Below are positions 8,105-16,399 of a stretch of 64,000 nt of DNA, piece by piece; position 1 is the stretch's first letter, and every line of letters begins with the position of its first letter. The translations under genes were made by a program, and so were the position numbers. The notes under the pieces were generated by a model that was not told where the DNA came from, searched no databases, and was given only the letters and a program-made list of their open reading frames with translations. Source of the stretch: JANQTF01 sp041741415 (GTDB lineage Bacteria; Bacteroidota; Bacteroidia; J057); assembly GCA_041741415.1 (NCBI GenBank), contig JBGSKC010000054.1, positions 1-64,000 of the forward strand, read 5' to 3'.

Positions 8105-8827
8105 TTATTCTTTTTCGCGGATCTTGGTATCGAGACCGAGGTCGGCAAGGGGATCCTCTTTGGAGTCGAGGCCCATCTCCACCTTGAACTGTTTGACGAG
8201 CTCTGCGGCGCGGAGTTTTTCGGCTTCTTCCTCGATTTTCAGGGACTCGGTATCGACAGAATCGAGCGCGAGTTCCATGCGGGCTTCGTTCTTGGCTGTT
8301 TGCTCATTGATGCGATCAAGCATTTCCTGATGGGTAGCGTCAATGCCGCCCACTTCAAATGACTCCATCGTATCGGCAATTTTGGCTTGCCACTTGGCAC
8401 GCTCGTGGGCGCGGAGGGCGTCTTTAGCCTCGGAGATTTTCTTCTCGCGCTGCTTCATAAACACCTTCTTGACCTCAAGCGACTTCTCGTAGGCCTTTTT
8501 GGCTGTCTCGAATTGCTCTTTGGTCTGGATCATGTGGCTTTTGACCGACTCCAGGCGAAGGGCATAGTTCTGGGCAATGTCGTCGCGGCCGGCAGTGATG
8601 GCAGCTTGCATCTTGCGGACGAGATCGGCGTATTCGGTTTTGTATTTCCCCAGCTCTTTTTCAAGCATCATCACGTTGGCTTTCACCGTGGCGATGTTCT
8701 CGTTCATTTTGGGGATTTGATCATTCAGCTCCCGGATGTTTTGTTCCAGGATGAGCTTTGGATCTTCGATGGAGCTGATCAGGCCCCCGAAAATGGATTT
8801 AACGGCGCGTACAAATCGCTTCCACAT
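8105..8827 (-). CDS. pspA: PspA/IM30 (Vipp1)-family membrane-stress protein
   Basis: Peripheral inner-membrane protein that forms ESCRT-III-like assemblies and protects or remodels stressed membranes. The 240 residues start with an amphipathic helix (MWKRFVRAVKSIFGGLISSI), then the family motif EDPKLILEQNIRELNDQIPK and a long coiled coil up to about residue 190, with a short acidic tail. ATG 8827 was chosen; the longer frame would need TTG at 8833. A helper gene follows after 5 nt. A Bacteroidota-type -7 element (TAATTTTG, 8857-8850 on the minus strand) lies 23 nt upstream. No pspF-like regulator is adjacent. Confidence 0.9.
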   Translation of the reverse strand: MWKRFVRAVKSIFGGLISSIEDPKLILEQNIRELNDQIPKMNENIATVKANVMMLEKELGKYKTEYADLVRKMQAAITAGRDDIAQNYALRLESVKSHMIQTKEQFETAKKAYEKSLEVKKVFMKQREKKISEAKDALRAHERAKWQAKIADTMESFEVGGIDATHQEMLDRINEQTAKNEARMELALDSVDTESLKIEEEAEKLRAAELVKQFKVEMGLDSKEDPLADLGLDTKIREKE

Positions 8828-8849
8828 GGTCAAAAAGGAGTTAGAACCT

Positions 8850-8857
8850 CAAAATTA
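8850..8857 (-). promoter_or_regulatory. -7 element TAATTTTG before pspA
   Basis: The minus strand reads TAATTTTG, a full match to TAnnTTTG, 22 nt before the pspA start codon. I see no good TTG at the -33 position, so this rests on the -7 match alone. Confidence 0.35.
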
Positions 8858-9128
8858 CATGGACCCCCGAAGGTATGGAAAAGTTGGAAGAATAAGTAAT
8901 CTGACCTGGAGAATCTGACAACCAGATATAATTAGCCAATAAACTGACTTTTATCAATATAATTGGCCGGGTTGCCTTCGTCATGCCCGGCCTTCCACTG
9001 TGGTTGAGCAGCTCACATCACTGGGTTACATTTGTTGAGTAATCGCCTGACCGTCAAGGCGACCAGCTGCACAGGGAGCGGGGTTTCCCACATCATTCGT
9101 GATGAAGGCTTTCCAGGCCGGGCACGTT
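8858..9128. other. Intergenic region between pspA and fbp
   Basis: No gene seen. It holds an inverted repeat GGCCGGG (8965-8971) / CCCGGCC (8986-8992) and a plus-strand promoter match at 9004-9034. Two short hairpins (CGCCT/AGGCG near 9044-9062 and CATCA/TGATG near 9092-9105) follow that promoter. Confidence 0.5.
9004..9034 (+). promoter_or_regulatory. Plus-strand promoter match with no gene behind it
   Basis: TTG (9004-9006), a 20-nt spacer and TACATTTG (9027-9034) match the Bacteroidota promoter. Transcription would run into the 3' end of fbp in antisense. The match may be accidental. Confidence 0.3.
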
Positions 9129-10148
9129 TCAAATAGCGGGAACCGGCCTGCCATATTTTCCGAACTTCCTGATAAATCCTTCCAGCATCAGCACCTCTTC
9201 CTTGTTGCCAATGAACAGGGGCGTCCGCTCGTGGAGGTCTTCGGGCTGAATGTCCAGAATTCGCTCGCGGCCATTGCTCGCATAGCCACCAGCCTGCTCA
9301 GCAATGAATGCCATGGGGTTAGATTCGAAAGTAAGCCGCAGCTTGCCCTTGGGTGCCTGGTGAGTACCGGGATACATGAAAATGCCGCCTTTGAGGAGGT
9401 TTCGGTGGAAATCGGCCACCAGAGAACCGATGTAGCGGGATTTGTAGGGCACTTCGGCCACGCTTTTGATGTGACGCAAATAGGCTTTGGTGCCTTCGAA
9501 GAAGTTGCGGTAGTGGCCCTCATTCACCGAATAGGTATCGCAGGTATCGGGGAAGCGCATGTTTGGGTGGGAGAGCAAAAACTCGCCGATGGAAGGATCA
9601 AGCGTGAAGCCGTTCACGCCGTTGCCCGTTGTGTACACCAGCATGGTGCTGGAACCATAGAGCACATACCCCGCTGCCAGTTGGTGCACCCCCGATTGAA
9701 GCAACTCATCGCGGGTGAGCTCCCCGCTCTCCTTTTTGCGCCGGTAAATGGAGAAAATGGTGCCGATGGACACATTCACATCGATGTTGCTGCTGCCGTC
9801 AAGCGGATCCATCAGCACAATGTACTTCCCTTCACTGCCCGGCCTGATGATGAAATCGTCGTTTTCCTCAGAGCCAACCGCACACACCATCCTGCCTTTG
9901 AACAGCGCGTCAATCATGTGTTCGTTGGCAAAAATATCGAGCTTCTGCACCTGCTCGCCCTGCACGTTGGTGCTGCCGGTGAGGCCAAGGATGTCTACCA
10001 AACCGGCTTTGTTCACCTCGCGGTTGATCAGCCGGGAAGCCAGCACGATGTCGCGGATGATTTTGGAAAACTGGCCGGTGGCGTAGGGAAAATTCTGTTC
10101 GTTCTGAATAACGAACTGCTCGAGGGTGGTAACGTGGTTAACTGGCAT
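9129..10148 (-). CDS. fbp: Fructose-1,6-bisphosphatase, class 1
   Basis: Hydrolyses fructose 1,6-bisphosphate to fructose 6-phosphate, the committed step of gluconeogenesis, in the cytoplasm. The metal and substrate motif DPLDGSSNIDVNVSIGTIF is intact (about residues 111-129), preceded by the conserved Glu in GSEENDDF, and NEGHYRNFF, YIGSLVADFHRNLLKGGIF and GKLRLTFESNPMAF follow as in class-1 enzymes. At 339 residues it has the normal length. ATG 10148 was chosen; the longer frame would use TTG at 10160 for four extra residues. It is divergent from the thioesterase gene at 10300. Confidence 0.96.
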   Translation of the reverse strand: MPVNHVTTLEQFVIQNEQNFPYATGQFSKIIRDIVLASRLINREVNKAGLVDILGLTGSTNVQGEQVQKLDIFANEHMIDALFKGRMVCAVGSEENDDFIIRPGSEGKYIVLMDPLDGSSNIDVNVSIGTIFSIYRRKKESGELTRDELLQSGVHQLAAGYVLYGSSTMLVYTTGNGVNGFTLDPSIGEFLLSHPNMRFPDTCDTYSVNEGHYRNFFEGTKAYLRHIKSVAEVPYKSRYIGSLVADFHRNLLKGGIFMYPGTHQAPKGKLRLTFESNPMAFIAEQAGGYASNGRERILDIQPEDLHERTPLFIGNKEEVLMLEGFIRKFGKYGRPVPAI

Positions 10149-10299
10149 GGCAACGGGCAAATAAGTGTTCAGCGAAATTACGCAATATACAAGTTATTCG
10201 CTCAATATTCAGCTTCACCTGCTTTTTTCCAGGAGCCAATGATGTTTCCGGGCCTGCTTTTTGTCAGTCGGGCTGTATCTTGCACGCCAAACGCCTGAT

Positions 10300-10767
10300 A
10301 TGACCCTTCCTTCATTGCCTGAGCAGCTCACGAGCCAGTATGCAGCCCTGATTTCGCGCGACGTCAACTGGGGTGACATGGACGCCGCTCACCACGTCAA
10401 CAACACGGTGTACATCCGCTGGGCAGAAGCCGCCCGCATCGCTTTTTGGGAAGCTTCCGGGGCAAAATTTTCCCACAACCACGGCCCGGTGCTGGCCAGG
10501 ATCTCGGCCAAATACATTTTTCCTGTCACCTTCCCCGACCGCGTCTGGATGGGCTGCCGGGTAATGGAAGGCCCCGCTGAGGGTTTTCACCTCGAAACCC
10601 TGATTGTGAGCGAGCGCCACCAGCGTGCTGCCTGCCTGGTTTCAGCCTCAGGGGTGCTGTTTGATTACCAGCATCAGCACAAATTGCCTTTCGACCCTCA
10701 GTTGGCCGGGCTGTTTCAGGAGGCGCAGATCAGGCTCATGGGCCAGGCAGCGTCACAGGGATGGTGA
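10300..10767 (+). CDS. Acyl-CoA thioesterase, 4-hydroxybenzoyl-CoA thioesterase-like hotdog fold
   Basis: A 155-residue single hotdog domain. The segment VNWGDMDAAHHVNNTVYIRW contains the Asp and the H-V-N-N-x-x-Y pattern of the YbgC/4HBT group, where the Asp is catalytic or positions water, followed by ARISAKYIFPVTFPDRV. It most likely cleaves acyl-CoA or a related thioester in the cytoplasm; the acyl group is not predictable. ATG 10300 is used rather than the TTG at 10261 because the shorter form matches the usual family length. Monocistronic by position. Confidence 0.85.
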   Translation: MTLPSLPEQLTSQYAALISRDVNWGDMDAAHHVNNTVYIRWAEAARIAFWEASGAKFSHNHGPVLARISAKYIFPVTFPDRVWMGCRVMEGPAEGFHLETLIVSERHQRAACLVSASGVLFDYQHQHKLPFDPQLAGLFQEAQIRLMGQAASQGW

Positions 10768-10847
10768 GGCCAACCCGGGAGGCACCCCGGATTAGCAATA
10801 GGGCAGAATCTCTCCTGTTTCCCCTTCCAAACCAGCCGGGGAAGCCC

Positions 10848-10855
10848 TATCTTTG
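10848..10855 (+). promoter_or_regulatory. -7 element TATCTTTG before grpE-dnaJ
   Basis: A full match to TAnnTTTG, 128 nt before the grpE start codon chosen here. The -33 region has no clear TTG. Confidence 0.5.
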
Positions 10856-10975
10856 CGCCGCGCAACCTGACAGCCGCGCATTCAGTGCCTTGCCAAAATG
10901 TCATTGGCATAGCTTGTGCCCTTAGATCCAGCATTCATGAATCCATTTTCCCGCAACCAGAAGCGAAGAAATTCC

Positions 10976-11566
10976 ATGAGCGAAGAGATCAAACAACCCC
11001 AGGTGGACATTGAGGAGCAGGTGGCCTCGCCAGAACTTGTCGCCGACCAGGCTGAAGGCCCCGAAAACCAGGCAGCTGGCCAGCCCGAAGCCAGCGAAAC
11101 CCCCGACTCTGTGGAAGCACAGCTCCGGGAGCTGAAAGATCAAGTGGAGCAGGAGCAAAACCTCCGCCTTCGCCTTCAGGCTGATTTCGACAACTTCCGC
11201 AAGCGCAAAACAAAGGAAGCCGCCGATTCGGTTCGTTTTGCCAACCAGGATCTTCTCCTCCAACTGCTCCCTGTGCTCGACAATTTCGATCGCACCCTCG
11301 ACATGATCGACAAAACTGACAACTTGACAGCCATCAAGGAAGGGATTGCCATCGTCGACAAAAACATGCGCCACACCCTGCAAAAAATCGGGCTGGAAAC
11401 GATTCACAGCGTGGGAAAGGAATTCGACCCCGAAATGCACGAAGTGATTACCACCATCCCTGCCCCTACCGAGGAGCAAAAGGACAGGATCATCGACGAA
11501 GTGGAAAAAGGATACAAACTCAGAGAGCGGGTTATCCGGGTGGCTAAGGTCATCCTCGGCGAATAA
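10976..11566 (+). CDS. grpE: GrpE, nucleotide exchange factor of DnaK
   Basis: Releases ADP from DnaK so that the chaperone cycle can go on. The protein has an acidic N-terminal tail, a long coiled coil (VEAQLRELKDQVEQEQNLRL) and the family beta domain with FDNFRKRK and the signature VGKEFDPEMHEVITTIPAP near the end. From ATG 10976 it has 196 residues; an in-frame ATG at 10937 would add 13 basic residues (MNPFSRNQKRRNS), and I cannot decide between them. dnaJ follows 25 nt after the stop, so the two form one operon. dnaK is not in the window. Confidence 0.95.
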   Translation: MSEEIKQPQVDIEEQVASPELVADQAEGPENQAAGQPEASETPDSVEAQLRELKDQVEQEQNLRLRLQADFDNFRKRKTKEAADSVRFANQDLLLQLLPVLDNFDRTLDMIDKTDNLTAIKEGIAIVDKNMRHTLQKIGLETIHSVGKEFDPEMHEVITTIPAPTEEQKDRIIDEVEKGYKLRERVIRVAKVILGE

Positions 11567-11591
11567 GTTCCCGCTCACCAAACCCACTCCC

Positions 11592-12731
11592 ATGGCGAAA
11601 AGAGATTATTACGATGTATTGGGCGTTCAGAAATCCGCCAGCAAAGATGAGCTGAAAAAGGCTTACCGGAAGCTTGCGCTCCAATACCACCCTGATAAAA
11701 ACCCCGACGACAAAGAGGCGGAGGACAAATTCAAGGAAGCCGCGGAGGCCTATGAGGTGCTGAGCGACGACCAAAAGCGGGCGAGGTACGATCAATTTGG
11801 CCATGCCGGAGTAGGCAGTGCTGCCGCCAACTCCTACTCTGCCCGCGACTTCGAGGATATTTTCAGCCAGTTTGGCGACATCTTCGGCGAGGGTTTCTTT
11901 GGAGGGCGCCGCGGCGGCCAGCGTCGCGGTGGCCAGCGCGGCGGCGACATCCGCGTCCGGATGCCTCTGACCCTCGAACAGATTTATACCGGCGTCGAGA
12001 AAAAAATCAAGCTGAACCACCAGGTAGCCTGCCATGTGTGCGACGGCAGCGGAGCAAAAGATGGCACCGCCTTCCAGACCTGCCCCACCTGCAAGGGTGC
12101 CGGTGAGGTGCGCCAGGTGGCTGGCGGTGGCTTTTTTCAGCAGATTGTAGTCTCCACCTGCCCCACTTGCCAGGGCGAGGGTCGTATTGTGTCCCAAAAT
12201 TGCACCAACTGCGGCGGCCAGGGCCGCGTGCAGGAGGAAGAAACCGTGGATGTTCGCATCCGTCCCGGTGTTGCCGAAGGAATGTACATCAACGTTCGCG
12301 GCAAAGGCCACGCAGGTCTGCGCGGTGCCCCCTCCGGCGACCTCATTGTGGAAATTGAAGAAAAGCCACATGACCTCTTCGAGCGCGACGGCGACAACCT
12401 CATCCACGCCCTGTTCCTCAGCTTTCCCGAAGCAACCAACGGCGTGAAGGCCCAGGTGCCCTCTATCGACGGCAAAAAGGTGGCTTTCCCTGTCAAAGCA
12501 GGCACCCAGCCAGGAACGGTGGTCCGCCTGCGGGGCAAGGGGTTGCCCAATGTCAATGGCGACCGCTTCGGCGATATGCTCGTGCACATCAACGTGTGGG
12601 TACCCAGCCAGGTCACAGCTCGGGAGCGCGACCTCCTCGACCAGCTTCAGGCTTCACCTAATTTTCAGCCCAATCCCACGCGGGAGCAACGAAGCCTGTT
12701 CAGCAAAATCAGGGAGTTTTTCCGTAACTAA
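11592..12731 (+). CDS. dnaJ: DnaJ (Hsp40) co-chaperone
   Basis: Stimulates DnaK ATPase and hands it unfolded substrates. Full-length type I DnaJ of 379 residues: J domain with YHPDKNPDD (HPD motif, about residues 33-35), a Gly/Phe-rich region including FGGRRGGQRRGGQRGG, four zinc-binding repeats (CHVCDGSG, CPTCKGAG, CPTCQGEG, CTNCGGQG), then two substrate-binding beta domains and a C-terminal dimerisation tail. Directly downstream of grpE. No sign of damage. Confidence 0.97.
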   Translation: MAKRDYYDVLGVQKSASKDELKKAYRKLALQYHPDKNPDDKEAEDKFKEAAEAYEVLSDDQKRARYDQFGHAGVGSAAANSYSARDFEDIFSQFGDIFGEGFFGGRRGGQRRGGQRGGDIRVRMPLTLEQIYTGVEKKIKLNHQVACHVCDGSGAKDGTAFQTCPTCKGAGEVRQVAGGGFFQQIVVSTCPTCQGEGRIVSQNCTNCGGQGRVQEEETVDVRIRPGVAEGMYINVRGKGHAGLRGAPSGDLIVEIEEKPHDLFERDGDNLIHALFLSFPEATNGVKAQVPSIDGKKVAFPVKAGTQPGTVVRLRGKGLPNVNGDRFGDMLVHINVWVPSQVTARERDLLDQLQASPNFQPNPTREQRSLFSKIREFFRN

Positions 12732-12837
12732 CTCCCCCGTTACCGCTGCAATTTGTTCCTGCCAGGCATCCACCCGAACGGGCACGCATGCCTTCCATTG
12801 TGCTACTTCCTAACCTCCGCCGATCATCGAAGCGTTC

Positions 12838-14781
12838 ATGAACCCGCAGGAGCAGCTCGAGCATTTGCTGGAGATCCTGTCCATTGAGAAAGAAGAGGAC
12901 ATGCGGCTGTACCGGGAGAAGGTTCTGCGCCGCAGCCTCAAGGAAAGAGTCAAGGACGGATACTCGTGGTATCCCGTGCGGCTGGGAAGGATTTATGTGG
13001 GAATGGGCGAACGATGGACCGTGGAAATTGAGGCGCAGGAAGGATTCAAAAGTGAAAACCAGGTATTTCAATCGGGGTCAGTGGTATCGTTGTTTGGCAA
13101 AGAATCCAACGATGCCAACCGGGAAACAGGCCGGGTAACGGGCGTTATTACCCAGCTGCGGCCCGGGAAAATGCGCGTGAGCCTCGGCATGGACTACCTA
13201 CCCGATTGGCTGATGAAGGGCCGGGTAGGAGTTGACATCGAATTCGACGACAAAACCTACCAGGAAATGCAGTCGGCCCTGCGCAAGGCAATTGAGCCCG
13301 GCAAAAATCGCCGGTTGGGGGAATTGCGCGACATTCTCCTCGGCAAGCAGCCTCCCGCTTTTCACGACTGGGAGATTGCTTTTCGCCATCCTGCCCTGAA
13401 CGATTCGCAAAACAAGGCTGTTCAGCACGCCCTTCAGGCTGTGGATGTGGCCATTATCCATGGCCCGCCCGGAACTGGCAAAACCACCACCATGGTGCAA
13501 GCCATCAAGGAAGTAGTGCGCCATGAAAACCAGGTGCTTGTTTGCGCCGCCAGCAACACCGCCGTGGACCTGCTCACCCTTCGCTGCCACCAGGAAGGCC
13601 TGCATGTGGTGAGAATGGGCAACCCTGCACGTGTTGAAGAGGAACTGCAGATGGTAACCCTCGACGCCACGGTGACCCGCCATCCGGATTATCCTGCCCT
13701 CAAGCGCCTGCGCAAGGAGTCGGAGGAACTCCGCCGTCAGGCTGAGAAACAAAGCCGCCGCGGGGCCTATGATGAGCGCCGCCGGAGAAATGAACTCCTG
13801 CGCGATGCCAGGGAGCTCAAGGACATGGCCCATCAGCTCGAAGACCACATTCTCCGCTACAGCATCGACCACGCCGAAGTGATTACCTGCACCCTTACCG
13901 GTGCTGCCAGCAGCCAATTGGCCAAGCGCCATTTTCACACTGTTTTTATCGACGAGGCCGGGCAAGCCCTGGCACCAGCCTGCTGGATTCCGCTGATCAA
14001 GGCTAAACGGGTGATCATGGCGGGCGACCACCAGCAGCTTCCGCCCACAGTCAAGTCGCTGGATGCAGGCCGGGCAGGCCTGCATGAAACTTTGTTTGAG
14101 CAGGTGATCCGCCACTGGCCTGTGACCTCTGTGATGCTCGAAGAGCAGTACCGGATGCACGAACAAATCATGAATTTTTCGGCGCGGCAGTTCTATGGAG
14201 GCAGGCTCCGGGCGGCGGAGGGAGTTCGCCACCGAAGCCTGGGAGCTGGGTTTGCCCCGCTCGAATTTATCGACATTGCAGGCTGCGGCTTTCAGGAGCA
14301 GGTGCACCCCGAAACCAGAAGCACCTTCAATGAAGAAGAGGCCCTGCTGTTGTACCGCCACCTGGCAACCCTGCTCAAAACACTGGAAGTTGAACAACCC
14401 GACACCCTGAACGAGCATTTTTCGGTGGGGATCATTGCACCCTACCAAGCTCAGGTTCAGCTTCTTCAGGCAAAATTGGGCACTATTCCCATGTTGGAAG
14501 CCTTTTTGCCCTACCTCACCGTGAAAACTGTGGATGGCTTCCAGGGCCAGGAGCGGGATGTAATCTACATCAGCCTGACCCGCAGCAACGAGCGGGCAGA
14601 AATTGGCTTTCTTGCCGACACCCGGCGGATGAACGTGGCCCTGACCAGAGCCAGAAAAAAGCTTGTGTTGGTGGGCGACAGCGCCACGCTGGGCGAGCAT
14701 CCTTTCTACCGGGCTTTCCTCGATTATGTGGAGGAAGTGGGTGCCTACCGGTCGGCGTGGGAGTTTGTGGACGCGGAATAG
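12838..14781 (+). CDS. Superfamily 1 DNA/RNA helicase, IGHMBP2/DNA2-like
   Basis: ATP-driven helicase of 647 residues. Walker A is GPPGTGKTTTMVQAI (about residue 210), the DEAG box FIDEAGQALAPACWIPLIKA, motif III GDHQQLPPTVKS, then motif IV/V LEEQYRMHEQIM, TVDGFQGQERDVIYISLTRS and motif VI MNVALTRARKKLVLVGD, the order of UPF1-like (AAA_11/AAA_12) helicases. An N-terminal ~180-residue beta domain precedes the motor, as in the SMUBP-2 group. Substrate (DNA or RNA) is not fixed by the sequence. It follows dnaJ after 106 nt and may share its transcript. Confidence 0.92.
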   Translation: MNPQEQLEHLLEILSIEKEEDMRLYREKVLRRSLKERVKDGYSWYPVRLGRIYVGMGERWTVEIEAQEGFKSENQVFQSGSVVSLFGKESNDANRETGRVTGVITQLRPGKMRVSLGMDYLPDWLMKGRVGVDIEFDDKTYQEMQSALRKAIEPGKNRRLGELRDILLGKQPPAFHDWEIAFRHPALNDSQNKAVQHALQAVDVAIIHGPPGTGKTTTMVQAIKEVVRHENQVLVCAASNTAVDLLTLRCHQEGLHVVRMGNPARVEEELQMVTLDATVTRHPDYPALKRLRKESEELRRQAEKQSRRGAYDERRRRNELLRDARELKDMAHQLEDHILRYSIDHAEVITCTLTGAASSQLAKRHFHTVFIDEAGQALAPACWIPLIKAKRVIMAGDHQQLPPTVKSLDAGRAGLHETLFEQVIRHWPVTSVMLEEQYRMHEQIMNFSARQFYGGRLRAAEGVRHRSLGAGFAPLEFIDIAGCGFQEQVHPETRSTFNEEEALLLYRHLATLLKTLEVEQPDTLNEHFSVGIIAPYQAQVQLLQAKLGTIPMLEAFLPYLTVKTVDGFQGQERDVIYISLTRSNERAEIGFLADTRRMNVALTRARKKLVLVGDSATLGEHPFYRAFLDYVEEVGAYRSAWEFVDAE

Positions 14782-15309
14782 GCGAAACTCAGCTTGTCAA
14801 GGGAGCTGATTTCAGGAAATCTTTTCGTAAATACGTAATAATCAATTTGTTAAGAGTTTCTAATTTTGAGCAATTGGGGAAAAAGCAGGACGATTTTTGC
14901 TCCTGAGAATTCGTTCTGAGAAACAATAACAAGGCGCTTAATTAATGGTTAATCCGCTGTAAATCACAATACTTAGCTACTCAACCAGATCATATCCTCT
15001 TCTGTTCACCGAGCAAAGGAGAAGGGGAAGATACAAGCTATTGAACTGGCATAACGCTGGAGCTGCATTTTTACCACTGAGCAAACGACGGATTATGTGT
15101 CTGACATTCTCCTGGCGAAGCTCCTAACTTGAACTCATCAAGCACCTGCTCAGGGATCGAAAGTAACACTGTATGCCCCCGGCCTATCGGCTTGTGTGGA
15201 CCATGCGCCTTGATGGCAGGGCGTTCTTTACCCTTTTTTGCTACCTCATTTTTTCCCGCTCTTCGTGGTGGCAGTTTTTTTCCAGGTTATCACCCTACAT
15301 CGTTTGCTC
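14782..15309. other. 528-nt intergenic region, AT-rich at first
   Basis: No gene supported. The first ~230 nt are clearly richer in A and T than the neighbourhood. Longer frames at 15129 and 15173 overlap each other in different phases and lack protein-like composition, so I leave them out. Confidence 0.5.
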
Positions 15310-15564
15310 ATGTCCAAGCTCTGTCTCCGGCTCGTCATGTTGCTCTTCGCCTGCATCTGTTGCTCACCCGATCGTTTGTTTGGCCAGGTCACACAGGATG
15401 TCGATGTGCTGCTGTGGTGCTCAAAAACCGCAGCGGCCAGCTCTTCTGGCAGCCACTGGTTGGACCTGGCACCGCTTCCCGCCCTGTTGGTGGCGGCTTG
15501 CGTCCTTTGGCTCATTGGGTCGGAGCTCGCCAGGCGCCATTTTCACTGGCTGCTCCCAGAATGA
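15310..15564 (+). CDS. Possible small secreted/membrane protein (doubtful)
   Basis: An 84-residue frame begins with a fair signal peptide (MSKLCLRLVMLLFACICC, then SPDRLFGQ) and has a second hydrophobic segment LPALLVAACVLWLIGSEL before a short tail ending LLPE. Two other frames overlap it and I see no promoter or family. It could be a real small membrane protein or the remnant of the 5' end of a lost secreted protein. Confidence 0.25.
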   Translation: MSKLCLRLVMLLFACICCSPDRLFGQVTQDVDVLLWCSKTAAASSSGSHWLDLAPLPALLVAACVLWLIGSELARRHFHWLLPE

Positions 15565-15714
15565 AATCCTCTCCCCTTTTGCAGAACAGCAGCCCTGTTC
15601 TTGTCAAAGTCCCTGCTAGCCGAAAGGCTGTGCAGGGCTTACTATTACCTCATTTTGCCAATGCCAACTCAACCTGACCGAAGATTCCCTGTTTCACAGG
15701 CGGGCTTTGTTCCT

Positions 15715-15722
15715 TACCTTTG
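15715..15722 (+). promoter_or_regulatory. -7 element TACCTTTG before the OmpH-like gene
   Basis: Full match to TAnnTTTG, 28 nt before the ATG at 15751. It rules out the longer reading frame that begins at 15601. A TTTC around 15692 is a weak candidate for the -33 element. Confidence 0.5.
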
Positions 15723-15750
15723 CCTAAATTGCGACCTGATCCTGAAATCC

Positions 15751-16350
15751 ATGATTCGTTTCCTGTCCTTCTCCGCGTTGGTGTTGCTGCTCAGCAGCCA
15801 GTTCCTGCTGTCTTGCAAGCCCGCTGAACCCACAGCCAGCGCTTCGGAATCTTCTATGCCTCTGGACTCCACCCTAGCCCAGGCGGGTTCCGGGCCCAAA
15901 GTTGGGTATGTGAAATCCCTTGAAATTCTGAGCCTGTTGCCTGAAATCAAAGAGGCCGATAAAAAGCTGGAAGGCTTTGCCCGCTCCAAAGAAAGCACCT
16001 TTCGCAGCCTGGCCGAGAAATACCAAACCGGGATGGTGGAACTCCAGGAGCGCGGTATGCTGCTGAGCCAGGCCGACCAGGAGAAAAAAGTCCAGGAGCT
16101 TCAGGCGCTGGAAGGACAGCTTCAGCAAATGCAGGCAAATTCCCAGAGCGACCTCGGCCTGGAGCGCGAGCGTCTCTACGCGCCCATCATGGCCAAGGTG
16201 GATTCCATCATCAAGGTCTTGGGCAAAGAAGAGGGCTTTGCGATGATCTACGACGGATCCGCCCTGGTGTATGGCGATTCTCTCTACGACGTCACGCCGC
16301 TCGTCAAAACCCGGCTCGGAATTACAGAAGAGGAAGAAGAGAAGAAATAG
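15751..16350 (+). CDS. OmpH/Skp-like lipoprotein
   Basis: A 199-residue periplasmic protein. The signal ends in a lipobox (SSQFLLSC, Cys about residue 22), so it is probably a lipid-anchored form. The rest, beginning GPKVGYVKSLEILSLLPEIK, has the OmpH pattern: a first strand with 'V-x-Y-V', then two long charged helices (about residues 70-140) that would form the tentacle hairpin, and a last strand pair around GFAMIYDGSALVYGDS. Skp-type proteins carry unfolded outer-membrane proteins through the periplasm. fmt follows after 49 nt in the same direction, probably by chance of operon layout. Confidence 0.85.
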   Translation: MIRFLSFSALVLLLSSQFLLSCKPAEPTASASESSMPLDSTLAQAGSGPKVGYVKSLEILSLLPEIKEADKKLEGFARSKESTFRSLAEKYQTGMVELQERGMLLSQADQEKKVQELQALEGQLQQMQANSQSDLGLERERLYAPIMAKVDSIIKVLGKEEGFAMIYDGSALVYGDSLYDVTPLVKTRLGITEEEEEKK

Positions 16351-16399
16351 GCACTGGCCATCTCATTCCCTTTCAACAACCAGCGAGGATCACAACCAC

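Noticed and set aside
15129..15677. Overlapping plus-strand frames of 182 and 148 residues
   Set aside because: They overlap each other and a third frame, run into the promoter of the OmpH-like gene and have no domain.
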